Of a stretch of 64,000 nucleotides of DNA, positions 51,744 to 60,409 are shown piece by piece. The DNA lies in the NCBI RefSeq assembly GCF_025685565.1, contig NZ_JAGSYE010000001.1:930001-994000 (forward strand), written 5' to 3'. This stretch comes from Granulicella aggregans. Lineage in GTDB: Bacteria > Acidobacteriota > Terriglobia > Terriglobales > Acidobacteriaceae. Made by a program: the position numbers and the translations under genes. The notes under the pieces were generated by a model, which made no database searches, had not been told where the DNA came from, and saw nothing but the letters and a program-made list of their open reading frames with translations. Each line of letters starts with the position of its first letter. Positions within the stretch are counted from its first letter, which is position 1.

Positions 51744-51785
51744 TGGATCTCCTAGTGTGGTGTCGATTCTACTGGCGTCGATCGA

Positions 51786-54434
51786 CTACGAGAGGACTAC
51801 GGCGTTGTAGACCATGTGCAGGACGACGGCGGGAGCTAGGCGGCCGGTCTTCTTGAAGAGCAGGGCGTTGGCGACGCCGAGCAAGCCGACGGGCAGCCAG
51901 GAGAGCGGACCGTGATAGATGGCGAAGAAGGCGGCGCTGCCGAGGACGGCGCGCCAGCCTCCCCACTCTCGGTCGAGGGCGCGGAAGAGGAGACCGCGGA
52001 AGAGGTACTCCTCGGCGAACGGGGCGAAGAAGACAGCCATGACAAAGTAGGACTGCTTGAGGCCGAAGACCCTGGCCATCTCCTCTTCGGACTTGCGGAG
52101 GATCTCGGCGGTGGCGGGGATGTGGTGGAGGACGGCAATGTAGCCGTGGGCGAAGATGCCGAGGAGCAGGCCACCGGCGACTCCCGCGAGCAGGGCGGGG
52201 ACAAGGGCGGTGTTGGTGGAGATGAGGGTGCGCCACCAGGATGTTGTGGGGGGCGGTGTGGGGGTGGAGTTGCGCGACGGGGACTGGCTGGGTGGCCAGG
52301 TTATGACTTCATGGAGTGAGACGCCGCGGTTGTCGAGAAAGTTGACGGTCCCGAAGGCCACTGCGGCGGAGCAGACGCAGTATCCCATGGCCTGGGCGAT
52401 GGCGATGTTCTCGCGACCGAAGATGCCGAGGAGAATGCCGGCGACGACGGCACCGCTCTCGACGAGGATGCTGATGGCGATCATGGCGTGCATCAGCGTT
52501 GGCGGTGGCGGGAGCTCTTCCGACCAGGGATCGTAGAGGAAGGGCAGGCGGGCGCGGAAGTTCTGCCAGATGGCTGCGGCGGTGATCCAGGAGTAGACGA
52601 TGCCCATGACAGCGATGTGCCACTGCTGGGTGACGATGCCGATGGAGAAGGTGAGCATGCCGAGTTGCACGGCCCAGCGGCGGCCGGCGGGGATCTTCTC
52701 GACCTCGCCGGAGTCAGAGGTCACGGTGACGAGGGTTACTGATTTTTCCGCCATGCTGCGGCTGAAGAAGAACCAGCCGATGCCGACGAGGGCGATCTTC
52801 CAGAAGGCGGACGGGAAGAGGAAGACCGCGTAGCAGAGGATGAGAGCGACGAGGACGGAAGAGATGAGCGACCAGAGCCAGGCCTTGGCCTTGAGCAGGG
52901 CTTCGAGGCCCTGGGGCCAGGACATGGCGATCCAGAGGGCGTTGCCTTCGGAGGTGAGGGACTTGGGGCCGAGTATCCAGAGGAAGTAGGTGCCGAAGAG
53001 AATCGCCGCGCCGGAGAGATAGTTCCAGGACTCCTGAGCGTGGCCGACGATGAAGCGGAGGTTGAAGGCCTGGAATCCGGCGAGGGTGACCGGGACGAGG
53101 ATGGTCTGGACGATGGCGCTGCGGTCGCGGAGGAACCAGAGGAGTTCCTTGCGATAGAGCGGCCTTGTGCCGGATCGGAAGGTAGAGCTTCCGGCGGTGG
53201 AGGGGCGGGAGTCGGAGGCGAAGTTTCCGGCGAGGCCCTGCTGCGCTCCCCAGACGCTGAAGGCGACGGCTGCTGCAGTGGAGCCTGCTGCGAGGGCCCA
53301 ACAGACGAGCAGGCCAAGCGAGAACGAGTAGGTGCCGTCGGCGGTTCCGCCGAGGAACCAGCGCAGATAGGGCCATGGAAGCGCGGTGAAGCGCAGCAGA
53401 AACTCGGGGGCGGCGGCGATGAACTTCGGAAGGGCGGAGAGGCCGAAGAAGAAGACCATCATGGCGGTGAAGCCGAACCATCCCATGAGGCCGATGACCG
53501 CTCCGCGAGAGCGTGGGGAGACGCGGAGCATGACGGCAATTTCAATGGCTTTGCCTATGCAGGCGGTCGCGATGGCGATGGGAACGCCCATGAGGATGGT
53601 GGCGAGCGCACCGAGGCCGGGGCCGTAGATGAAGCCGTAGCTGAAGCCGACGAAGAGGGGCGCTCCCCAGTAGATGGGGTTGGCGGCGAGGGGCGAGAGG
53701 ATCTCGGCGAGGAAGACTGCGCCGGGAGGGACGGGGTGCGAGAAGAGCCACTCCCACATGGGGTGGCGGCGGCGCTGGAGGTCGACTTCCAGGCCCTCGC
53801 CCTGGAAGATGAGCATGACGGCCCAGAGGAGGAGCAGGATGGAGCCGAGCATGGGGGCGAGAAGTTCCGGGGCCGTGGGAGGGAGTGCAGGGGCCTGTGG
53901 TGGAGGGGCGGTGTCGACGGTGAAGGCCTGGATGCCGCGATCGTGGAGGCCCTGGCGGAGGGTGCTTTCGATCTCTTCAGGTTCTCTACCGGTGATCTCA
54001 GCGATGCGCTGGGACTCGGTGGAGTAGGCCTCTTCGGGGACTGCCTTCTCGGCGGGGACGAAGAAGTTTGCGCGATCTTTCAGAGCGCGATTGGCCGCGT
54101 CGAGGAAAGTCTGGCTGACAGGGATTGTCCTGGAGGTGTAGATCGGGGCGTGCGGTGGCGGAGGAGCAGGTGGTTGAGACGCTTCGTGAACCAGGAAGGC
54201 AGCGAGGACGTTGAGGCCGACCATGATCAGAACCGCGAAGAAGGTGCCGAGGCCTCCCCAGTTGGTGGAGTTTCCGGAGCGCTGTTGCAGGAGTTGCTGC
54301 GCGCGACGCCGCCGACCGGTGGAGCGGGCCCGCGATGCGGCGAGGAGGATGCGCACGGTCCGCCAGAAGCCGGGCGGGGAGGTCGAAGCGGGATCTGTGG
54401 CCGGTTTCATGATGGGGTCTGGGAGCGGATTCAT
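51786..54434 (-). CDS. ABC-2 permease fused to CPBP intramembrane protease
   Basis: From ATG 54434 it has 882 residues. The N-terminal ~600 residues are a multi-pass ABC-2/NatB-like permease with a large external loop. The C-terminal ~200 residues are a CPBP (CAAX protease/bacteriocin-processing) domain with FAEEYLFRGLLFRALDRE (EExxxR motif, near 808), FAIYHGPLSWLP and LHMVYNAVVLS. The cognate ATPase starts 7 nt upstream. Such fusions occur in NatA/B-type exporters; the protease may process the exported product or a regulator. Active-site residues appear intact. Confidence 0.88.
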   Translation of the reverse strand: MNPLPDPIMKPATDPASTSPPGFWRTVRILLAASRARSTGRRRRAQQLLQQRSGNSTNWGGLGTFFAVLIMVGLNVLAAFLVHEASQPPAPPPPHAPIYTSRTIPVSQTFLDAANRALKDRANFFVPAEKAVPEEAYSTESQRIAEITGREPEEIESTLRQGLHDRGIQAFTVDTAPPPQAPALPPTAPELLAPMLGSILLLLWAVMLIFQGEGLEVDLQRRRHPMWEWLFSHPVPPGAVFLAEILSPLAANPIYWGAPLFVGFSYGFIYGPGLGALATILMGVPIAIATACIGKAIEIAVMLRVSPRSRGAVIGLMGWFGFTAMMVFFFGLSALPKFIAAAPEFLLRFTALPWPYLRWFLGGTADGTYSFSLGLLVCWALAAGSTAAAVAFSVWGAQQGLAGNFASDSRPSTAGSSTFRSGTRPLYRKELLWFLRDRSAIVQTILVPVTLAGFQAFNLRFIVGHAQESWNYLSGAAILFGTYFLWILGPKSLTSEGNALWIAMSWPQGLEALLKAKAWLWSLISSVLVALILCYAVFLFPSAFWKIALVGIGWFFFSRSMAEKSVTLVTVTSDSGEVEKIPAGRRWAVQLGMLTFSIGIVTQQWHIAVMGIVYSWITAAAIWQNFRARLPFLYDPWSEELPPPPTLMHAMIAISILVESGAVVAGILLGIFGRENIAIAQAMGYCVCSAAVAFGTVNFLDNRGVSLHEVITWPPSQSPSRNSTPTPPPTTSWWRTLISTNTALVPALLAGVAGGLLLGIFAHGYIAVLHHIPATAEILRKSEEEMARVFGLKQSYFVMAVFFAPFAEEYLFRGLLFRALDREWGGWRAVLGSAAFFAIYHGPLSWLPVGLLGVANALLFKKTGRLAPAVVLHMVYNAVVLS

Positions 54435-54441
54435 GACCGGA

Positions 54442-55233
54442 CTATCTTTGCGGCGGACGGGCGGTGAGTTGGAGGAAGATCTCCTCGAGGGTGGCCTCTC
54501 CGAAGCTGGCGCTAAGCTCCGCGATCGAGCCTTTGGCGACGACGGTACCCTCGTTGACGATGACGGCATGGGAGCAGAGGCGGGTGACGTGATCCATGAG
54601 GTGGGTGGAGAAGAGGACGGTCGTCCCCTGGGCGGCGGTTTCGGAGATGAGGTCGTAGAAGAGGTGGGTGGATTCGACGTCGAGGCCGTTGGTGGGCTCG
54701 TCGAGTACGAGGAGGCGGGGCTGATGGAGCATGGCGAGGAGCAGGCCGAGCTTTTTCTTCATGCCGCGGGAGTAGTCCTCGGCGTAGGCGTAGATGTCGT
54801 CGGCGAGACGGAGGTGGGCGATGACGGGGTCGATGCGGGCGAGGGTCTCTTTGGGATCGAGGCCGTGCATGGCGGCGCTGAGCGAGAGGATCTCGTGGCC
54901 GGAGAGGTAGGAGTAGAAGATGGGCTCGTCGGGAAGGAAGCCGATGAGGCGCTTGACGGCGACGCGGTCTTCGAATGCGTCGAGGCCAGCGATCTGGATG
55001 CTGCCGCGGGTCGGTTTGAGGATGCCCATGAGCAGGCGGAAGAGGGTCGTCTTACCTGCGCCGTTAGGGCCGAGGAGGCCGCAGATCTGGCCGGAGGGGA
55101 CGGCGAAGGAGATGTCCTTGAGGGCGGTCTTGTCGCCGAAGGACTTCATGACGTGATCGACGGTGACGAGCTGGAGGGGTGGGGGCGCGGGCGAGGCGTC
55201 CAGATCCGGGCTGGGGATGGTGGGGTCGCTCAT
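54442..55233 (-). CDS. ABC transporter ATP-binding protein (NatA-like)
   Basis: 263 residues with Walker A GPNGAGKT (55-62), Q-loop region IGFLPDEPIFY, signature YSRGM (154-158; an LSGGQ variant typical of ABC-2 exporters), Walker B LLVLDE (174-179) and an H-switch in VLFSTHLMDHV. It energises the permease-CPBP fusion encoded 7 nt downstream. The N-terminal Pro-rich 20 residues are nonconserved. Confidence 0.95.
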   Translation of the reverse strand: MSDPTIPSPDLDASPAPPPLQLVTVDHVMKSFGDKTALKDISFAVPSGQICGLLGPNGAGKTTLFRLLMGILKPTRGSIQIAGLDAFEDRVAVKRLIGFLPDEPIFYSYLSGHEILSLSAAMHGLDPKETLARIDPVIAHLRLADDIYAYAEDYSRGMKKKLGLLLAMLHQPRLLVLDEPTNGLDVESTHLFYDLISETAAQGTTVLFSTHLMDHVTRLCSHAVIVNEGTVVAKGSIAELSASFGEATLEEIFLQLTARPPQR

Positions 55234-55344
55234 TAGTTGCTCAGGGGGCGGTCAGGTTCGTCGGGGTCCTCAACGGGGAATCGATGACTTGCGTGATGTG
55301 AGGATACGACAGAATGTGACTGGCCCGGAGATTGACTCAGGGAC

Positions 55345-55677
55345 TTATTCTCCGGCTTGGTCCACTGTAACGAACTGGAAGCTGCCCGGAGATGAGGCTT
55401 CGACGGCGCTTACGATTGGCGCGGAATTGTGCTGAAGGATGTTCCAGTTGTTGGTATCGAGAACGACGAGAGCGAGCCGGCGGCCGGAGAGATTTTGCTG
55501 GTAGGAGAGGTCCTGGTCCGCCGTGACCATCACGTCGTAGCCGGCGTCTTCGGCGGCGCGGAGCAGGTCGCCGTTACGTAGCGTGGTCCAGTTCATCTCA
55601 AGGGCAATGCTGACGTAGTGGCCCTTTAGCAGCCGCCGCAGCTTTCGCGGAATGTTGTGGTCGAAGAAGACCTTCAC
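55345..55677 (-). CDS. DUF5615-family PIN-like toxin candidate
   Basis: 110 residues from GTG 55677. The N-terminal VFFDHNIPRKLRRLLKGH, the central NGDLLRAAEDAGYDVMVTAD and the Asp-rich ADQDLSYQQNL match the DUF5615 PIN-like fold; conserved acidic residues are Asp6, Asp37, Asp54 and Asp56. Its start overlaps the stop of the DUF433 gene by 4 nt (GTGA), the usual toxin-antitoxin layout. Predicted as a Mg-dependent ribonuclease; activity is unproven for this subfamily. Confidence 0.85.
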   Translation of the reverse strand: MKVFFDHNIPRKLRRLLKGHYVSIALEMNWTTLRNGDLLRAAEDAGYDVMVTADQDLSYQQNLSGRRLALVVLDTNNWNILQHNSAPIVSAVEASSPGSFQFVTVDQAGE

Positions 55678-55895
55678 GCGGGAACAGCGGTCTTCTGCTT
55701 TGCTTGCGCGTATTCGAGGACGAGGCGAATGGTCTCCTCGGGAATCGAGAAGTTGTAGGAGATTTCTTCAATAGGCGAGCCGCCTTCGTAGTTCTCAACG
55801 ATGGAGTCGGCTTGCATGCGGGTTCCTTTGAGGATGGGAACACCGCCTAGTTTGTAAGGGTCGCTTTCGACGAGCGGGCAGTCTGACCAGTCCAT
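55674..55895 (-). CDS. DUF433-family antitoxin candidate
   Basis: 73 residues containing GGVPILKGTRMQADSIVENY and SPIEEISYNFSIPEETIRLV, the DUF433 helix-turn-helix pattern. It is the first gene of a two-gene operon with DUF5615 and probably represses it. The start ATG lies directly before a ~50-nt spacer to the next gene on the same strand. Confidence 0.85.
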   Translation of the reverse strand: MDWSDCPLVESDPYKLGGVPILKGTRMQADSIVENYEGGSPIEEISYNFSIPEETIRLVLEYAQAKQKTAVPA

Positions 55896-55948
55896 GGATG
55901 CCTCCGGGTGGTGCTGGATTGAGTATAAAGCGGTTCATCGAAAGCCGA

Positions 55949-56518
55949 TTAGTTGAGGAGGTCGATTCGCTCCAAACGGAGACCGGTACCCAGCCCCTCC
56001 TCTGTCACTTCACAGAGCCAGGCTGCTTGTTTCGTCGTCATATCAAGCACGAGATACTTTTCGCCAACTCTATGGTCGCCATACTCCGCCAAATAGCGAT
56101 CCAGCTCTCTTATAGTGTCTTGCCGCATCTTCAAATTTTTCTCGGAGCTGAAGATCATTAATTTGAGTGGAGCCTTGAAACTGAGTAATTTGTCAAAGTC
56201 TTCAGCGACCCGACCGGCATTTCTTCGCGGATCGCGTGTATTGCCCCACTCTATCTCGCAAGCGAGTGCCGCAGAGCCTCCGCTTCCCCTTTTCCACCAA
56301 ACGATGTCGAGCATGAACTCGCTTGTGCCTAAATCGTCGGTATAGATGGAGTAGTAGCCTAGTTCTCTTCCCTTTTGATCAAGCCAGTCCTTGACGTCGG
56401 AGGTCCAGCGGGTGAATTCACCGCGTCTAACCAGATACTGCCGTGACTCTACGTGGTTCTCGATCTCAGAAAGAATTAATTTGGCGAGATCCACTGGATC
56501 CATGGGCAGACTCTGCAT
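55949..56518 (-). CDS. Hypothetical protein, possible PD-(D/E)xK-like nuclease
   Basis: 189 residues; start ATG 56518 or 56503. It has a charged helical N-terminus and a beta core with FMLDIVWWKRG (Asp71), then ALACEIEWGN (Glu88, Glu90). This D-X16-E-x-E spacing resembles restriction-like nuclease cores, but the family is not recognised and the third ligand is not a lysine. GC content is lower than in neighbours. It lies beside the DUF433/DUF5615 pair on the same strand. The nuclease assignment is tentative. Confidence 0.7.
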   Translation of the reverse strand: MQSLPMDPVDLAKLILSEIENHVESRQYLVRRGEFTRWTSDVKDWLDQKGRELGYYSIYTDDLGTSEFMLDIVWWKRGSGGSAALACEIEWGNTRDPRRNAGRVAEDFDKLLSFKAPLKLMIFSSEKNLKMRQDTIRELDRYLAEYGDHRVGEKYLVLDMTTKQAAWLCEVTEEGLGTGLRLERIDLLN

Positions 56519-56555
56519 AGTAAATCCCTTCTGAGGCTAAAGCTGCTACATCCGA

Positions 56556-59294
56556 TTATTGCCTCAACTCTACTACGGTGGCACCCTGGCCGCCTTCGTT
56601 CTGGGCGGGCTCGGTGACGGTGGTGACGTGGGGGTGTTGCCGCAGGTATTCCCGTAGCGTGCGGCGGAGGACGCCCATGCCGGTGCCGTGGACGATGCGG
56701 ATGCGGGGAAGGCCGGCGAGGAAGGCGCGGTCGAGGAAGCGGGCGACTTCGGTCTCGGCTTCGTCGGCGGTGCGGCCGATGACGTTGATCTCGGACTTCA
56801 TATAGTCGGAGTCGCTGCTGGTGGCCGTGGAGATGGTGACGCCTCCGCGCTTGCGGGCGGCTTGCAAGGGCGTGACGGCCTGGACGGTGACTACGTCGGT
56901 GATGTCGTCGAGGGCGGCGCGCATCTTCATGGGGCCGATGGAGACTTCGTAGGTCTTGGCATCGATGACGCGTTCTACTCGGGCCTGGCGGCCAAGTGAT
57001 TTGAGGGTGACGAGATCGCCGGGCTTGATGGCGCGTGGGGCTTGCTGGAGCGGGGACTTTGCGTTTGAGGCGCGGTCGGGATGCTTGTCGGCGCCGGTAT
57101 TGTGGGCGACGATGGTGCCCTTGAACTGTTCGGAGAACTCGCGCTTGGCGCGGGCCAGGCGGAGGTCGGCGTCGCGGGAGATCTTTTGCGCGAGGGCCTT
57201 GTCGTCGATGGCTTTGACGGTGTCTTTGATCTGGGTGGCGAAGTCCTGCATGAGGGTTTCGAGCTTCTGTTCCAGTTCGCGGATGCGGGCCTTTTGTTCG
57301 GCGCGGCCTTCGATGTCGAGGCGGATCTTCTCTTTGCGGAGCTCTTCTTGTTCAGCGCGCAGAGTCGCGCGCTCGGCTTCGGCGGCGCGGAGCTGGTCGT
57401 GAAGCTGGTCGAGGAAGGCTCCGATGTCGGCTGTCTGGGTGGTCATCTGCTCGCGGGCGACCTGCATGATCTCCGGGCTCATGCCGAGGCGGGCCGCGAT
57501 GTTGAGGCCGGCCGAGGCACCCGGAACGCCGAGGCGGAGCTGGTAGGTGGGCGAGAGGGTGGCCTGGTCGAAGCCGACGGCGGCGTTGAGGACTCCGGCG
57601 TGGTTGGCGGCGTAGACCTTCAGCGAGGTGAGGTGCGTGGTGATGCAGGTCCAGGAGTTTGTGGCGAGGAAGTGCGAGGCTACTGCGACTGCCAAGGCTG
57701 CGCCTTCTTCGGGGTCGGTGGCTGAGCCTAGTTCGTCTAGAAGGACTAGCGATTGTGAGTCGGCGAGGCGGGAGATGCGGTCGAGGTTGACTACGTGGGC
57801 GGAGAAGCTGGAGAGGTTGCGCTCGATGGATTGAGCGTCGCCGATGTCGGCGTAGATGGAGTGGAAGAGCGGGAGGATGGCTTCTTCTGCGGGGACGGGG
57901 ATGCCAGCCTGGGCCATCAAAGCTAAGAGGCCGGTGGTCTTGAGGGTGACGGTTTTGCCGCCGGTGTTGGGGCCGCTGATGATGAGCTGGCGGGCTTCGG
58001 GTGGAAGCGCGATGGTGAGGGGGATGGGGGTTTGTGGGGCCATGCCTTCTTCGCGGGCGGATGCGCGCATGCGGAGTTCGAGGAGAGGGTGGCGGGCGGC
58101 GGTGAGGGAGATTTGGGGCTGGGTGGATGGAGGCGAAATGCGGGGGTCTCTCCACTCCCGTTGGTCGGTCGAGATGATGTTTGTTTCTGGGGGCGAGGAG
58201 AGCGGTTCGCGGCTTCCGCCGGGAATGGACCAGTCATTGGCGTGAGGCTGGGACGAATGGGGCACATCGGATTTTTGCGGGGAGGGAGAAAAAGCAGATC
58301 CTCCGCCTTCGGCGAAGGATGACAAGGTTTCGGGGGAGACGGTGAGGAAGCTTGGCCGGGTGCAGTTGAGGTCGTTGGCGAAGCGGGCCCGCGCGACGTG
58401 GGATTCGACTTCGGCGAGGATGGCGGTGCCCAAGTGCAACGCTGTCGCGTTTTCGCCTAAGGCGCGGGTCATGGCGACGAGGATGCGGTGGATCTCGGAT
58501 TGTTCTTCGTCGAGGAGGCGGACGAGTTCGTTGTTCTGCTCGATGGTCTCGAGGGGTTCGACGAAGACGGTCTGGCCGGAGGAGGAGGCTCCGTGGATGA
58601 CGCCGGGGACCTTGCGACGGAACTCGGCTTTGACGGGGATGACGAAGCGATCGCCTCGGATGGTGATGAGTTCGTCCTGCGTACTCCCCTCGCTGGCGAG
58701 GGAACGTAACGACCGGCGGAGGGAATCTTCGATAGCCCTGTGCTGGCGTTCCATGGCGCGGCGGATGCGGCGGAGTTCGGGGCTGGCGTCGTCGGAGAGG
58801 CTGCCGTCGGGTTCGATCTTGCCGCGTAAGGCGCGGAGGAGATTTGCCAGGTCGTGGTCTAGGAGTGGGGCGGTTAACGTGGCGATGCTGGTGGCAGATG
58901 CGAGGCCGTTGTTGCGGGTGGCCTCGGCGCTGGTGAAGAGGTTGCGCCAGGCAGCGACGCGCTCGGCTACGTTGAGGAGATTGAGGATTTCCAGGGCTTC
59001 GAGGGCGGCACCGTCGATGCGGGCTTTGTCGAGGAGGGTAGTGGGGTCGAAGAGGCCGTTGAAGTCGAAGGTGCCGCCGGTGGCGAGCATGGCGCGGAGT
59101 TCGGAGGTGCGCTGGTGCTGGGTCTCGATCCAGGGTAGGTCGGCTGAGGGTTCTAGGGAAGTGACCCAGCCTCGGCCTAGCGGCGAGGTGGTGCGGGTGG
59201 CGATGTGCTCGCGTAGGCGCGGCCACTCGAGGGCGATGGCGCTGGTCTCGGTAAGCGGGACGGGGATGATGGGGATGAGGGAGGGCTGGGTCAC
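56556..59294 (-). CDS. mutS2: Endonuclease MutS2 with in-frame repeat insertion
   Basis: GTG 59294 (VTQPSLIPIIP) gives 912 residues; in-frame codons further upstream are repeat sequence. Core and clamp domains precede an ATPase with Walker A SGPNTGGKT (near 440) and Walker B LLDELGSATDPEEG. A coiled coil then leads to a C-terminal Smr nuclease domain (INVIGRTADEAE, RIVHGTGMGVLRR). MutS2 acts on branched DNA and at collided ribosomes. Residues about 322-388 are foreign: they translate a D, a degenerate A and a B repeat inserted between LNCTRPSFLTVSPET and QISLTAARHPLLELR, which are adjacent in homologues. The frame is retained. Confidence 0.92.
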   Translation of the reverse strand: MTQPSLIPIIPVPLTETSAIALEWPRLREHIATRTTSPLGRGWVTSLEPSADLPWIETQHQRTSELRAMLATGGTFDFNGLFDPTTLLDKARIDGAALEALEILNLLNVAERVAAWRNLFTSAEATRNNGLASATSIATLTAPLLDHDLANLLRALRGKIEPDGSLSDDASPELRRIRRAMERQHRAIEDSLRRSLRSLASEGSTQDELITIRGDRFVIPVKAEFRRKVPGVIHGASSSGQTVFVEPLETIEQNNELVRLLDEEQSEIHRILVAMTRALGENATALHLGTAILAEVESHVARARFANDLNCTRPSFLTVSPETLSSFAEGGGSAFSPSPQKSDVPHSSQPHANDWSIPGGSREPLSSPPETNIISTDQREWRDPRISPPSTQPQISLTAARHPLLELRMRASAREEGMAPQTPIPLTIALPPEARQLIISGPNTGGKTVTLKTTGLLALMAQAGIPVPAEEAILPLFHSIYADIGDAQSIERNLSSFSAHVVNLDRISRLADSQSLVLLDELGSATDPEEGAALAVAVASHFLATNSWTCITTHLTSLKVYAANHAGVLNAAVGFDQATLSPTYQLRLGVPGASAGLNIAARLGMSPEIMQVAREQMTTQTADIGAFLDQLHDQLRAAEAERATLRAEQEELRKEKIRLDIEGRAEQKARIRELEQKLETLMQDFATQIKDTVKAIDDKALAQKISRDADLRLARAKREFSEQFKGTIVAHNTGADKHPDRASNAKSPLQQAPRAIKPGDLVTLKSLGRQARVERVIDAKTYEVSIGPMKMRAALDDITDVVTVQAVTPLQAARKRGGVTISTATSSDSDYMKSEINVIGRTADEAETEVARFLDRAFLAGLPRIRIVHGTGMGVLRRTLREYLRQHPHVTTVTEPAQNEGGQGATVVELRQ
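58128..58330. repeat. Composite B-A-D repeat inside mutS2
   Basis: B at 58136-58178 (minimal centre), a degenerate A copy at about 58205-58266 (GACCAGTCATTGGCG...GAATGGGGCAC) and D at 58294-58326 (ATCCTCCGCC/GGCGAAGGAT). The same composites occur intergenically elsewhere in the window. Confidence 0.9.
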
Positions 59295-59333
59295 AACTCT
59301 ATCGTAGCTGGGTGATGGTGAGTTTCGCGGCGA

Positions 59334-59452
59334 GACCCACTCATCGCGACGAGACTTCGATGAATGGTGCACGGAGTGGTCGATGGGACACAGCGGACTC
59401 GGGCGTTTTACGTCCCACTCATCGCGATGAGGCTGCGATGGGTGGGGCACGC
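59334..59452. repeat. Two A-family elements upstream of mutS2
   Basis: A at 59334-59376 (CACTCATCG...CGATGAATG, with a defective stem) and A at 59412-59452 (ATCGC and GCGAT around GATGAGGCT). They fill the divergent spacer before the zinc-ribbon protein. Confidence 0.87.
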
Positions 59453-59578
59453 GTGCATTGTGGGCTGAGCGTGGATCTTAGAGGCCGCGTGGATTGAACC
59501 CGGGAGTAAGATGGCGCGTATTGAAAGACGATGCTCGTGGATGGGCATGGTTTCAGGGCGTGAGCCCGGAGGTGTGCG

Positions 59579-60124
59579 ATGGTTTGTCCGGCGTGTGGAA
59601 CTCCTGCGATTGAGGGCGTGAATTTTTGTGCGAGGTGTGGGGCGGCGGTGGTCGCGAATGAGATGCCGTACGGTGCGCCTCCTCCGCCGATCGCAGGGCA
59701 CTATGGTGTGCCGGACCCTCCGAATGTGTGGCTGCTGCGGAACCTGCAGCCTCTGGGTATCCTTTGGTGCGTGTTTGCGGCTTATCGTGTGATCGCCGGC
59801 CTATTCGGGCTGATCTTTGTCAGAGCGTTCGCGGGGAATGGATGGGGGCGGCACTTTGGCAATGACTGGGTTGCTCCGCATGGGTTCTGGGGCGCGTTGC
59901 TGCCAGTGATTGCGCTGATGACGCTCGTTTACGCGGGGCTGGCGGCGTTCACGGGATGGAGCCTGCTGAACCGCAAGCCGTGGGGGCGGACGCTGGCGAT
60001 CGTCGCGGGGGTGCTGGCGCTGTTCAAGTTTCCACTGGGGACGGCGCTGGGGATCTATACGCTTTGGGTGCTGGTGCCGCGGCAGGCGGGGATGGAGTGG
60101 GAGAGGATCGCGGATCGGGGGTAG
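59579..60124 (+). CDS. Zinc-ribbon membrane protein
   Basis: The 181-residue protein starts with a zinc ribbon (CPACGTPAIEGVNFCARCG; Cys pairs 3/6 and 18/21), then a Pro-rich linker and about four membrane helices (GILWCVFAAYRVIAGLFGL, ALLPVIALMTLVYAGLAAF, LAIVAGVLALFKFPLG). GGAGGTGTGCG precedes the ATG. The function is unknown. Confidence 0.85.
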   Translation: MVCPACGTPAIEGVNFCARCGAAVVANEMPYGAPPPPIAGHYGVPDPPNVWLLRNLQPLGILWCVFAAYRVIAGLFGLIFVRAFAGNGWGRHFGNDWVAPHGFWGALLPVIALMTLVYAGLAAFTGWSLLNRKPWGRTLAIVAGVLALFKFPLGTALGIYTLWVLVPRQAGMEWERIADRG

Positions 60125-60125
60125 G

Positions 60126-60406
60126 TACCTCAGGGGCTAAAGCCCCATCTTCACACTGGGAGCTTGTGGCACGACTGAAGCCGTGCCCTTAGGCAAGACC
60201 AGGCCGGGTTCATTCGGATGCTACCTCTCACGCGATTTGGAGCGGGCGAGGTTAGCGGCTGTGATCCCACATATGGCGATGAGGCTGCCGGATAGGGGGC
60301 GCCCGGCTGCGATGAAATGGGGCACAGAGGGTTCGGGCGTTCTACGTCCCACCCATCGCAAAGAACGCGATGGATGGGGCACCCGGCGGCTTCGGTCGAG
60401 ATGACG
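60126..60406. repeat. Intergenic repeat tract: E, two A, partial B
   Basis: Full E at 60126-60191 (GGGGCTAAAGCCCC, ACTGAAGCCGT). A-variant at 60262-60306 with ATATGGCGATGAGGCTGCCGG. A at 60345-60384 (CCATCGC/GCGATGG). A partial B end (GGCTTCGGTCGAGATGACG) at 60389-60406, touching the stop of the MFS gene. Confidence 0.86.
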
Positions 60407-60409
60407 TTT

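Noticed and set aside
54442..55233. YSRGM signature in the ABC ATPase as a defective LSGGQ
   Set aside because: This variant is common in NatA-type ABC-2 exporters, so it is not evidence of inactivity.
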